A stretch of DNA of 31,266 nt from Pelargonium nanum. Its lineage: Eukaryota; Streptophyta; Magnoliopsida; Geraniales; Geraniaceae. The DNA is taken from assembly GCA_036897485.1 (NCBI GenBank), contig JAYMTF010000712.1, positions 1 through 31,266 on the forward strand, given 5' to 3'. The notes below the pieces were generated by a model. It searched no databases, had not been told where the DNA came from, and saw only the letters and a program-made list of their open reading frames with translations. Positions 11,401-21,905 of the stretch are shown one piece after another (the first letter of the stretch is position 1; the number at the start of each line of letters is the position of its first letter). The position numbers and the translations under genes are program-made.

Positions 11401-12195
11401 TTGTTTTTAGTGATAATTTATACGTATCTACCATGTACTTGACACTTTTTGCACATGGATATATTGAACTTTTTTTTTACTTTGGATAATCTAAATTATG
11501 CAAAGTCCATTCTGTCCATCACACCGTCAATTAAAAGGCAAAAAGACTAGATTGCCCTTCCTCCACCTCCTTCATTCATCTTCTTCCTCCATCTCCTTTC
11601 CATGACCGACTTTGCTCCATCGTGACTAGATGGAGCTCGACCACCACCACCACCACCACCGTGGCCACTGAAAATCGCCGGATTTGGCTTCTTGTTTGGT
11701 TGTAATTAGTATTGAGATTTATTAGATTTGAATTTGTTAGTGCTTGAATTTAGATGTACACTTATTGATTTGGATTTGAATTTGGATTTGTTTTCAATAG
11801 GTGAAATTTATAAATCAACAATGGATTTGCATTTGATAAAGTTTGAATTTTGAATTTAATTATGATTTGTTTAAAATTGTAGGTTTGTTTAAATGACCAC
11901 ATTAATGAAAAATAGAAACTCTGAAAATTAAATACAATTTCAAATTTTTTGGCGAACCATTGATGAACTTGTTCCTGATGAAGAAGAAGTTGGAGGACAA
12001 TTTTGAAATTTCAAATTTTTTTCATCATGTGCTGGGCACATGACCTAATTAATAACATATTTCGTTAAATGTAACTGACGGAATGAACATTGCATAATTT
12101 AAGGTATCCAAAAGTTAAAAAAAAAAAGTTCAGAATCTCTTAGTGCAAAAGATGTCAAACACATAATAGATACTTGTAATTGTCCCTTGTTTTTA
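11401..12195. mobile_element. Mutator-type MITE (777 bp) with perfect 9-bp target duplication
   Basis: The element spans 11410-12186 and is bordered on both sides by TTGTTTTTA (11401-11409 and 12187-12195). Its terminal inverted repeats are about 90-100 bp: left start GTGATAATTTATACGTATCT, right end read inward GGGACAATTACAAGTATCTA. They share further blocks (TTGACA, TTTTGCAC, a T run, TTTGGATA, TAAATTATGCAA). Long inverted repeats starting with G and a 9-bp duplication are the hallmark of Mutator-like elements. The interior includes a (CCA)n run around 11641-11660 and no transposase, so it is non-autonomous. The perfect duplication but mismatched ends suggest moderate age. Confidence 0.88.
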
Positions 12196-12940
12196 TTCAC
12201 ACTCTTCTTAGCATGACAGTGATCCAATAATAAGTTTATTTCAATAGACATGTTGAATTGAGATTGAGACCACTGTTGAGACATGAATTCGTGAGGTCCA
12301 AAATAATATGGAAATTGCTGTCATTCAATAACCACCACCTTTGGAACCAACTAGAGCATTGACTTGCACTATAGTACTATGGGTCAGTTGGAGGACAATT
12401 AAGCGTATTAGAATACTCCTTATTCATCTATGCATATGATAAAATGAACAAAACAATTATTAAGCTAGTTTGGGGTTGGGTCTTATCGAAGACATGGGTC
12501 AAGTCTTGAGTAGGCTTTTAGTCCCACTCAGTTAAGGGTTGGCTACAGAGATGTCTTAGAGCTTGTTGAGGTACACAATATGAAATAACTCCCATTTTTC
12601 TAAAATCTCTCCTACAAATCTAGCTATGATCTCTTCATTCTCTTGTATAAAAGTGTGCCTTGTTTAGACATCTCCTTTAAGACCATATTTTATATTGATT
12701 GTTATGGTAAAAGAACAGAAACCTAGGCCAAGACACAAGGGAATGAGTCTAAACTCTAAAGTGATTATAATTGGAGAACATTGTTATTCATAAAATAAAA
12801 ACACCAATACCTAACAATGTAATCATACAGTACATGCACTTGTTTATCTATTTAGAACAGCATCTTCAACTTCAACAAAGATTGTCCCTCACGACTGGTA
12901 TTATTGTAAGCTGTTTTAACAACTGTTATTCTCATATATA
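12196..12940. other. Intergenic region downstream of the minus-strand SDH gene
   Basis: This holds the 3' UTR of the minus-strand dehydrogenase next to its stop codon, then AT-rich sequence. The block around 12465-12680 looks like repeat debris, but I found no terminal repeats. No gene is supported. Confidence 0.55.
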
Positions 12941-15735
12941 TCAAAGATTGAACATCACCTTAATTGCATTTCCTCCACGAGCACTAGTTTCAAACGCATC
13001 CTCTACTTCCTTCTGAGAGAACCCAAACCTGTGAGTTATAAGTGGCTTCACGTCTATCTTACCGCTCCTCAGAAACTCAAGGCATAGAGGCCACGTGTTC
13101 TTGTATCGGAAGATGCCAATCACATCAACCTCCCTGCATCATTTCATAATTATAAGCCAAACAATAGCTAATGATTTAAGGATCTACATTTCCCATTTAT
13201 CGACATCATTTCCAGATTCTTTCAAACGATAGTTTTTAGTGAGAAACCATCCCCTCCCTTTTTACCCCTTATATTTGTTTCTTAAGCATAGACAAGCCAA
13301 GACTTCTACTTAGGCATCTTATTTGTTTGTTATATATCCAAATGACCATTTCAGACCTACTAGTTTCTGAACATGATTTCAACTACATAATAGATCCCTA
13401 TACCTTGCAGCAGCGGGTGTGAGTGGGACAGTCATCACGCCATGCCCCATACCCACAAGGCAAACTTTGCCACCAGCAGATGTGGCACTCAGGGCTGTTG
13501 ACATGGTTTTATTGAAGCCTGCACAATCAAAGGTCACGTCTACTCCAGCTCCCATGGCTTTATGGATCTGTGCCACCTCTTCAGCAATATCCTGTAAAAA
13601 AACACTACTTAGAATAGTTCTAAACTCGACAGACAAATCTTGAAATAAGGACAAACTGAAGCAACTCAATAGCTAAATTGAAAAATATAGAGCAGCTTAC
13701 AATGTAAAAGTTCCTACAAGAACTTCATCGCTACACTCTTAAGAACTAAAATTTACCCATGCTGTCAAACATGAAAATGTTTCATTCTTTACTTTTTTCT
13801 TTTTTTCTTTTCTACTGCAGCAACTGTACATGCTATGGTTAAGAAACAAGGGTAAACAACCAATTAATTTGAACCCATATGAACGCTAGAAGGCTATGTT
13901 TGTTTCCTTGAACTTTAATTTGGATAGACTAAATTGGATCACGTGTCCAAGTAGTTTACTTGTCAGGATGTTTTTCCAAATCATTAATGGGATTGGAGAC
14001 ATTATTTTTATTACTTTCCTGCAACAAAATAACAATAAAAGAAAATAGAAACCTCAGTATTTGTTGAAACTTTAACAATCTCATCTGCACCAATCTCCTT
14101 TGCAACGGATAAACGGTGGTCATCCACATCCACAATGACAATTCTGGGTGCTCCAAAAGCACGAGCTGCTAGCAGTGTGACAAGGCCTATTGGCCCAGCT
14201 CCCATAACCAATACATTTGTCTCTGGACCAACATTAGCTCGGCGACAAGCATGAACACCGACACTTAATGGCTCACACATAGCTCCCTCTTCCAAGCTCA
14301 CATTATCTGGCAGTTTAAAGCATAGGTCTGCAGGATGCACCACCTGTTACAAGAAAGACTACTAATAAGTACCCAGAACCTTGACAGTTTAATGCAACCC
14401 ATTATTCACTTTACCTCAACATATGAATTTTTCAGAGATGAAACTTAACTAAAACTGACACAACACTTAATCTCAGTTGTTAGCAACATGATCATACAAT
14501 AAAAGCACAGTAAATATCAGCAAACACTAGCAATTAATGTCTGTGTAGAAATATATTTGGTCATTGAACATCAGCAGGCAGCCAGGCACAGATAAATGCA
14601 ATGAAGCCTACAAACAATATGAACTCAGATCTTAACAGTTTACAGCTTTGTCCCAGCCTTCCAAGACATTGGTGGGACTGAATGAGACTAGAGAATGTAA
14701 GGTGTAAAACCTAAAGACGAATATAATATATTATAAGCTAGAGTGTAAGTTTATTGTCATGAGTTTGATTGGCTGACGAGGTCTATACTTTTGTTAGATG
14801 GTGAAAGCAATAAAGTTCAACAAGAATCACAGAATCATATAAACTAGTATATTGATGCAGTAAGTTCTATATGCTTAGAGCATCAGGTTTCATGTATGGA
14901 GAATTAATAGCCTAAAGAATTCAAAAGAATACTTTAGTCTGAAGTTTTTCAACTTATGTTTACCTGATTGGCTAGAGAACCGTGAACTGGTGGAGTAGCA
15001 AAGAACTTCATCTCTGGGCACAGATTATAACGGCCGTCTTTGCAAAGGTTGCACCGCCAGCAGCTGATCCCGGGCTCCAATGCCACTCTATCACCTGCCA
15101 CCAGAGACTTCACCTCACTCCCAACTTCTTCTATGATCCCGGCACACTCATGCCCAATTACCATAGGCTCTTTAACAACAAAATCTGCACACCTCATGGT
15201 CTAACAACATACAGAACATCAAAACAAGGGATCAAAAAGCCTGTGAAAATTAACAACATAAGCATCACAGTTTCAATTTCATCTTATATCAGTTCTCAAT
15301 TACCTCTTCAATTATCCAACTACTGATTGCTGAATAACAGCAGCCTAAGCTATATGAGTTCAATCAAATAGTGATTCTTTGGAAATCAATATCTCATAGG
15401 CAAAAACAGCAGAGCAGGGGATTTGGGAATTACCTTGAGGTAGTGAACATCACTCCCACAGATACCCACAGCCTTCATCCTGACTCTAACATCATGTGGT
15501 CCTATAAAATCACAGAGAAAAAAAAAATCAAATTTTTGGCAAAAGGGTCACTGAGAAATAACATAAGAATTGAAATTTGAATCAAACAGAAATCAAATAA
15601 GAAAAGGGGGTTAGAAGATAAAAACAGACCAAGAGAGGGAAGGTGGAAAGGTTGGATTTTGAGGGTGTTGACACCAAGAAGCCAAGCAGCCAAGTTGTCT
15701 TCTTTAGCATCCTTGCTCTCCCCACCCTTCCCCAT
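12941..15735 (-). CDS. SDH: NAD-dependent sorbitol (polyol) dehydrogenase, six exons
   Basis: Exons on the minus strand are 15735-15630, 15501-15434, 15200-14964, 14343-14053, 13591-13404 and 13133-12941, giving 360 aa with intron phases 1, 0, 0, 0, 2. It belongs to the zinc-dependent medium-chain dehydrogenases and oxidises sorbitol and related polyols to ketoses with NAD+, probably in the cytosol. The expected catalytic zinc and neighbouring residues are present: C50 (GICGSDVH), H75-E76 (GHECAG) and E161 (MCEPLS). The structural zinc cysteines C105, C108, C111 and C119 are intact. The Rossmann motif GAGPIG is at 185-190, followed by the acidic residue D209 that favours NAD over NADP. The C-terminus ([17 protein letters not shown]) matches plant SDH as I recall it. 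The start MGKGG is typical of the family. It is transcribed divergently from the related gene at 17125. Function is well supported by family; substrate range is inferred. Confidence 0.94.
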
Positions 15736-17124
15736 TTACTCACACTGAAGATTTCTAATTCTTGTGTTCAACTTAAAACCAATGAAAAGCAGCAGCAGCA
15801 GAATGGTTGAGAGACTATTTGAAAGAAAGATGTATGACTGGAGATGAAAGTTGTGACATCTTTGGCTATTTTTTTTTTTTTTTTATGAATTATTTTGTTG
15901 TCACTATCAATGGGTTGATTTGATTCAGTAACCGCATCCTCTGCCAACAAACTCCTTCCTATTCGGTGAACCGGCCGTGGATCAGATCAGAGCCAGGTCC
16001 TCATTTCATACATGTAATGTGGCAAAACTGGACTAGGGGTATAATAGTCTTTGTAACATCTTATGTTCGGATAGGGCCAGGTTGCACGTCAGCATGTCCA
16101 AACCGCAAAATAATATATTATTTATTAAAAAAAAAACGAGTTGCTAAGTATAACATCCACCTCCATAAATGTTCAGCTCATGTAAGATCCAAGGTATCAA
16201 AGATAAAGTAAAGTGAGCACACATGTTATTTAGTGTTTTTGACATAAAACACTTCTGCCAATATTATGAAATCTTATAGAATAAGACTCAAAGAGTTTCT
16301 CTGTGTGAAATACCCTAACACTCAACAAAAAAAATTCAAAGAGCTATAGACAAAGAAAAGAATGAAACAAGACTCAAAACAGACCACAATTAAGAAAATG
16401 TGTTTGGCTGAACAAGTCTTTGTTGTTCAAAAATAAATATTAAGATCAAACGTCTAGATTTCTTTTACAAGTCAGGTGAAAGAATTTGGGCGAAATCATC
16501 TAGACTGAAGTGTTTATGATTGTGTAACATTCTTTCACCTGCCTTGTAAAAGAAATCTAGACTTTAATCTTAAAATTTATCTTTGAACATCTGGGCCGTA
16601 AGCTCTCAACCAGAGCCCACGGTGATGGTCCCTAGTTTTTGTTTTTATTTTAATGCTTTTTAGGTGGGTTCCGCTTTTTACATCGACTCATAGTAGATTT
16701 TAAATAGGATACAATTTACTATATGCTATCAATTACAATTATTAATTCGGACAAAAAGAATCTTGAATCAAGACAATTCCAAGATTATTCTGTACGAAAT
16801 TGGAGAAAATGCAATGTATTTTAGATGAAATTAAACTAAAACAAGATTAGATATTATATGTTGGATTTTCAACATTTGACAATATTGCTGTATAAAATGC
16901 CATATTGAAAAAGACAAGACAATTGGAGATGGATGACTCATTAGCTAGCTTTAGTCCTTATCCAATATTGTCCACATTGAGCACCAATTCTAATCCATCC
17001 AAAATAGTTTAAACAGTACAAAAGGATCAGAAAAGAACAAAAACATGGCATCATGCATCATTTCAGCTCAATTTGGGCTTTGGCAAGCAAATTAATTTAG
17101 CTGAACTGCAAGGAAAGGTAAAAT
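15736..17124. promoter_or_regulatory. Divergent intergenic region between two dehydrogenase genes
   Basis: These 1,389 bp separate the start codons of two oppositely transcribed paralogs, so both promoters must lie here. A T-rich block sits about 130 bp upstream of the minus-strand start. A CCAAT motif lies at 16962-16966, and a stretch at 16976-17013 is nearly repeated upstream of the third paralog (19637-19675), which suggests shared promoter elements. A long palindrome (16425-16588) splits the region. I see no unmistakable TATA box for either gene. Confidence 0.6.
16425..16588. repeat. Long near-perfect palindrome (hairpin, MITE-like)
   Basis: The arms are 16425-16485 and 16529-16588 with a 43-nt spacer. 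The inner 34 bp of each arm (GTCTAGATTTCTTTTACAAG and onward to GTGAAAGAAT) pair with a single mismatch. The outer 26 bp pair with a few mismatches and one small gap. I could not see an obvious target duplication, so a transposon origin is likely but unproved. If transcribed, the RNA would fold into a stem of about 60 bp, suited to small-RNA processing. Confidence 0.85.
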
Positions 17125-18883
17125 ATGGAAGGTGAAGAACAAGGATCAGTGGAAAACAAGGCTGCTTGGCTTGTTGGTGTCAAGAACCTCCAAATTCAAC
17201 CTTACCATCTTCCTCCTCTTGGTACTTGTTTCTATTTCTCTTCACACTCAATTTAGTTTTTAATCTAGTAAAATTACATTTACTTGTCTTTAATTTCAGG
17301 TCCAAATGATGTTAGAGTTGTGATCAAAGCTGTTGGCATTTGTGGAAGTGATGTTCACCATTTCAAGGTAAGTAATTAACCTAACTGATCCTGATTCTCT
17401 CAATAAACTATCAAGATTCAAGAGTTTTGTGAATTGAGCTTTGTGTAACAGTACTTAGGTTGTTTTATTTGATGTTGATGATCAGAACATGAGATGTGCA
17501 AATTTCATAGTGAAGAAGCCAATGGTAATAGGGCATGAATGTGCTGGGATCATAGATGAAGTTGGGAGGGATGTCAAGTCCTTAGTACCAGGCGATCGAG
17601 TGGCATTGGAACCTGGTATCAGTTGCCAAAACTGTAATCTCTGCAAACAAGGTCGCTACAATCTTTGCCCTCAAATGAAGTTCTTTGGATCTCCTCCAAC
17701 TAATGGTTGTCTAGCAAATAAGGTAGTTACTCACTAAATTCACCCTCAAATGTAATTTCGAGCATGTTAAGTGTCGCAAGAAACAGAATCACGGACTGCT
17801 AATTAGCTACTCTATCCGTCACAAAATAAGTGTTTCATTTCCCTTTTAGGATACATGAATCACGAACAAGTTAGGTAGATACGCTTGAGTTTGTTACGAC
17901 AAGGGCACATGAGAACAATCAAACACTATGCTTAGTTTTTCCTACTTGTATAGTTTAGCTTGATGTTGGCAATGTGTTTGGCAAGAGTAATTAAGGTTTT
18001 TGATGTCCATGTCTTGTACGAGGTAGGTAGTACACCCTGCGAATCTGTGTTTTAAACTACCTGATAATGTGAGCTTGGAAGAGGGAGCAATGTGTGAACC
18101 CCTCAGTGTAGGCATCCATGCTTGTCGGCGTGCAAGCGTTGGTCCAGACACCAATGTATTAATCATGGGAGCAGGACCCATCGGCCTTGTTACCTTGTTG
18201 TCTGCTCGAGCATTCGGAGCCCCTAAAATTGTCATTGTTGATGTGGATGAGCACCGTTTGTCTATTGCAAAGAGCCTCGGAGCAAATGAAGTAGTTCAAG
18301 TTTCAGCAAACACAGAGGTCTACATATTCAAATTACTAGTATTGGCCCTCAAAATCTGTATATTTGATAGTTAAATGAAGAGACAAACATTTTGTTACTT
18401 GTGCAGGATGTGGGTGAAGAAGTTGTGCAGATTCAGAAAGCCATGGGCTGTGGAATCGATGTGAGCTTCGATTGTGTCGGGTACAGCAAAACCATGACAA
18501 CAGTTTTGAATGCCACTGGAGCAGGGGGTAAAGTTTGCCTGGTCGGATTGGCCAAGAGCGAGATGACAGTCCCTCTAACTCCTGCAGCAGCAAGGTGAAT
18601 ATTGAAGTTGTATGTCATTACAATCCTAGAAAATGGTATCTGAACATTAAACTTCACTACTTGAATGTAATTGTTTGTTGTTGTTGACAGGGAAGTTGAC
18701 ATAATAGGCATATTCAGGTATAGAAATACATGGCCGCTGTGCATAGAGATGATAAGGAGTGGGAAGATTGATGTGAAGCCGCTGATAAGCCACAGGTTTA
18801 GTTTTAGGCAGGACGATATAGAAGATGCATTTGAAACCAGTGCGCGGGGCAGCAATGCCATTAAGGTCATGTTTAATCTCTAG
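17125..18883 (+). CDS. Sorbitol/L-idonate dehydrogenase-like protein, first tandem copy, six exons
   Basis: Exons 17125-17221, 17300-17367, 17486-17722, 18027-18317, 18407-18594 and 18691-18883 join to 357 aa, with the same intron positions and phases (1, 0, 0, 0, 2) as the minus-strand paralog. Predicted catalytic residues C47, H72, E73 and E158 are kept, as are structural cysteines C102, C105, C108, C116, the GAGPIG loop (182-187) and D206 for NAD. It departs from the minus-strand copy near the active site: VHHFK instead of VHYLK (H53) and FFGSPPTNG instead of FFATPPVHG (G123 for A). These features resemble the class II branch that contains grapevine L-idonate dehydrogenase (tartaric acid pathway), as I recall it. 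Sorbitol, L-idonate or another polyol could be the substrate. The exon 4 acceptor lies in a repeated GTAG, discussed in the findings. The start has no close in-frame upstream ATG. Confidence 0.92.
17806..17845. mobile_element. Stowaway-like terminal fragment in intron 3 of the first tandem copy
   Basis: The sequence TACTCTATCCGTCACAAAAT resembles a Stowaway terminus (consensus TACTCCCTCCGTCCC) and is followed by AAGTGTTTCATTTCCCTTTT, as in many MITE ends. No matching opposite end is visible in the intron, and the tandem sister gene lacks it. It is a fragment at most. Confidence 0.4.
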
Positions 18884-19782
18884 AAGATTAATCGGGGAAA
18901 TCAAGTTATGCAGTATGTGCAAAAGCTGTAGAATAATGCACATCTAGTGAATACAGTAACGTGTAATGTAGCAACTTTATTATTAATTAAACTCACTCAA
19001 CCGGCTATACCCGGTTTTTAGATGACACGCCGTCACGCCACGTTGGAAATGGAGTCCGCACGTGAAATTTATGGTTTGGAGGAACATAAATCAAAATTAA
19101 GTTGACTCATATTCTTTTTATACACATATACAGGAAAAAGAATCTCACCCCAAAGATGTTATGGGCTACAACTCATTCAAACCAATTAGGATATTCCACC
19201 TCAAAAAAATTCACACAAATCCGCTCTAATGGATTTGTAGGCGTGGAGCACTTGCCCATATTCATTTTCTTTATTTCTTGGCTGAAGCTCAACAAATATA
19301 ACTTTTTGGCCGAGACTCCTGGCTATATATATAGAATAAGGAATCTAAACTTTGTATTTTTTTGCTTAGCGCCTAAGCCAAACCAATGAGATATTGTCAC
19401 TTCATTAAAATCACTTGTACCCACCTAAGTGAATTGGTGGGAGCAGAGCGACCTGCCCGGATCCAAATTATTTAAATGAAGTGTCAACACATTATTAGTG
19501 GTTTAGCATAAGCAAAAACTACTTGGCTTAGATTCCTCAATCTATATATATATATATTGCTTTGGTAGTTAGATCAATAATTTGAATGGAACCCACTTAG
19601 CTAGATTTTGTTGAGTACTTATTAAAAGTTATTCCCATTGGGCATCAATTCTAATCCAACCAAAACAAGTTAAAATGTGCAGCAGTACTATATACTAAAC
19701 AATCATGGGAATATTTATATGTATGATCAAACTCATAGCTACCATTTCAGCTCAAATCAGAGAAACTTAAAGAAAGTGAAAA
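18884..19782. other. Intergenic region between the tandem dehydrogenase copies
   Basis: This contains the 3' UTR of the first tandem copy and the promoter of the second. A (TA)n-rich stretch at 19542-19558 (TCTATATATATATATATATT) could serve as a TATA element about 225 bp before the start codon. The block at 19637-19675 matches 16976-17013 upstream of the first copy. No coding region is supported. The frame near 19102-19389 lacks any family resemblance. Confidence 0.55.
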
Positions 19783-21905
19783 ATGGCAGGGGAAGAAGAA
19801 GGATCAGTAATGAACAAGGCTGCTTGGCTTGTAGGTGTCAAGAACCTCCAAATTCAACCTTACCATCTTCCTCCTCTTGGTATTTATTTATTTAATTTAT
19901 ATTATTTTTCAATAACTACTCATATATTGGATAGTGAGATATAATTGGAATTTAATTTGTTTTGATTTTAGGTCCAAATGATGTTAGAGTTGTGATTAAA
20001 GCTGTTGGCATTTGTGGAAGTGATGTTCACTATTTCAAGGTGCATGAGTTAAATTATCTATTTCCCCAGCCTGAATGGTCAGTTGATGATGATACATATA
20101 TATAATTAACAGTGGTGTGGTTTTGTTGTGTTCTGATGATCAGAACATGAGATGTGGAAATTTTATAGTGAAGAAGGCAATGGTGATAGGGCATGAATGT
20201 GCTGGGATTATAGAAGAAATTGGGAGAGAAGTGAAGTGCTTAGTAGTGGGTGATAGAGTAGCATTGGAACCTGGTATCAGTTGCCAAAACTGCAGTCTCT
20301 GCAAGAAAGGTCGCTACAATCTTTGCCCACACATGAAATTCTCCGGATCTGCTCCAAATAATGGTTGTCTTGCCAATAAGGTTGTCTATAATTACTACAC
20401 TAGCTTCATCTTTTTATAAAGTCTCATCATCATGCAATTGTAGCTATGAACTTATTACCATGTCAAGTCAATTAAACAAGGTACACAAATTGAAGAAATA
20501 ATTTGTTTTCTGTTCATATATAATGTATTATATAGTAAGTGGGTGCATTGCTTGTTTCAATGGGTCAAATCAGAATATGATCACTCGACTTCTTTAATTA
20601 ATATTAGTGTTTGTATTAGGTGATTCATTGTGTTAGGTGGTCGTCTTATTTTCAAACTTTTTATTTAAAATGAGCAAGTTGTCTTCAATAATAACATACA
20701 AAATTAACAAAGTAATTTTCATAAAATTTAATATTTCAAAATGTCAAAATTCGTAATTTTTCCTACTTGTATAGTTTAGCTTCATGTTGGCAATGTATTT
20801 GGCAAATATAGTTATGGTTTTTGATGTCCATGTGTTGTACGAGGTATAGGTGGTACACCCTGCGAATCTGTGTTTTAAACTACCTGATAATGTGAGCTTG
20901 GAAGAAGGAGCAATGTGTGAACCCCTGAGTGTAGGCATCCATGGTTGTCGGCGAGCAAGCATTGGTCCAGAGACCAATGTACTAATCATGGGAGCAGGTC
21001 CCATCGGCCTTGTTACCTTATTGTCTGCTCGAGCATTTGGAGCCCCTAGAATTGTCATTGTTGATGTAGATCAACAACGTTTGTCTGCAGCCAACAGCCT
21101 TGGAGCAAATGAAGTAGTTCGAGTTTCAACAAATATGCAGGTCTACATATATATTCATATATATTCGAGTTTTCAACTCTAGTACTGTTAATGGATTTTA
21201 AGTTACCTCAAAATTTGGCTAATTTTGCAGGATGTAGGTGAAGAAGTTGCGCAGATTCAGAAAGCCATGGGTTGTAGGATTGATGTGAGCTTTGATTGTG
21301 TTGGCTTGAGCAAAACCATGACTACAGTTTTGAATGCCACTGGTGCAGGGGGTAAAGTTTGCCTTATTGGGATGGGTGAGACTCATATGACTGTCCCTCT
21401 AACTCCTGCAGCTGCAAGGTACGTAACTGAAGTTCTGACAATTCGTGTCGTAACATGACACACGACACAAAACTAATGTGTTTGAGATTATGCATTTTGT
21501 AATCATGTCGTGCCTAAACATGTTGAATATTGTTGTGTCTTATGTGTTGGTTCTATCGTGCATTATGTATATGGTCGTGTTCATGTCAACACGGTTAATT
21601 TAGTTATCGTGTTAAACGTGTCGTGTTCGTGTTCCGTGTTCATAACGTGTTGTGTTCGAGGTGTCATATTCGTGAATCGTGATGAGTTGAGTAACACACA
21701 TTATTGATGTAGGGAGGTTGATGTAGTTGGCATATTTCGTTACACCAACACGTGGGCGTTGTGCATAGAGATGATGAGGAGTGGGAAAATTGATGTGAAG
21801 CCGCTGATAACGCACAGGTATGGTTTTGGGCAGGAAGAGGTAGAAGAGGCGTTTGAAACCAGTGCGCGTGGAAGCAATGCCATTAAGGTCATGTTCAATC
21901 TCTAG
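19783..21905 (+). CDS. Sorbitol/L-idonate dehydrogenase-like protein, second tandem copy, six exons
   Basis: Exons 19783-19879, 19972-20039, 20144-20380, 20850-21140, 21231-21418 and 21713-21905 give 357 aa with the family's conserved intron phases. Catalytic C47, H72, E73 and E158, four structural cysteines (102, 105, 108, 116), GAGPIG (182-187) and D206 are all present, so it should be an active zinc- and NAD-dependent dehydrogenase. It is a sister of the copy at 17125: the first two exons are almost identical, and part of intron 3 is shared. Differences include VHYFK (Y53) where the sister has [14 protein letters not shown] for FFGSPPTNG, and NTWALC for NTWPLC near the C-terminus. The exon 3 donor (AAG/GTTGTC) is weaker than in the sister. 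Intron 5 carries an inserted CGTGT-rich repeat. Substrate is not decided by the sequence. Confidence 0.92.
21440..21690. repeat. CGTGT/GTGTTCGTG-rich dispersed repeat in intron 5
   Basis: The intron is dominated by overlapping units such as CGTGTCGT, CGTGTTCATG, GTCGTGTTCGTGTT and CATAACGTGTTGTG, with the reverse motif ACACGACAC near the left end (about 21460-21470) and AACACGG around 21590. Sequences of this type occur as dispersed transposon fragments in many dicots. The sister gene's intron 5 is only 96 bp and lacks it, so the block was inserted after the duplication or was lost in the sister. Confidence 0.65.

Noticed and set aside
12465..12680. Possible LTR-like fragment downstream of the minus-strand SDH gene
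   Set aside because: No paired terminal repeat, primer-binding site or target duplication was found.
18999..19016. Hairpin AACCGG-n6-CCGGTT followed by T residues, resembling a bacterial terminator
   Set aside because: This is a plant nuclear gene transcribed by RNA polymerase II, for which such a hairpin is not a terminator.
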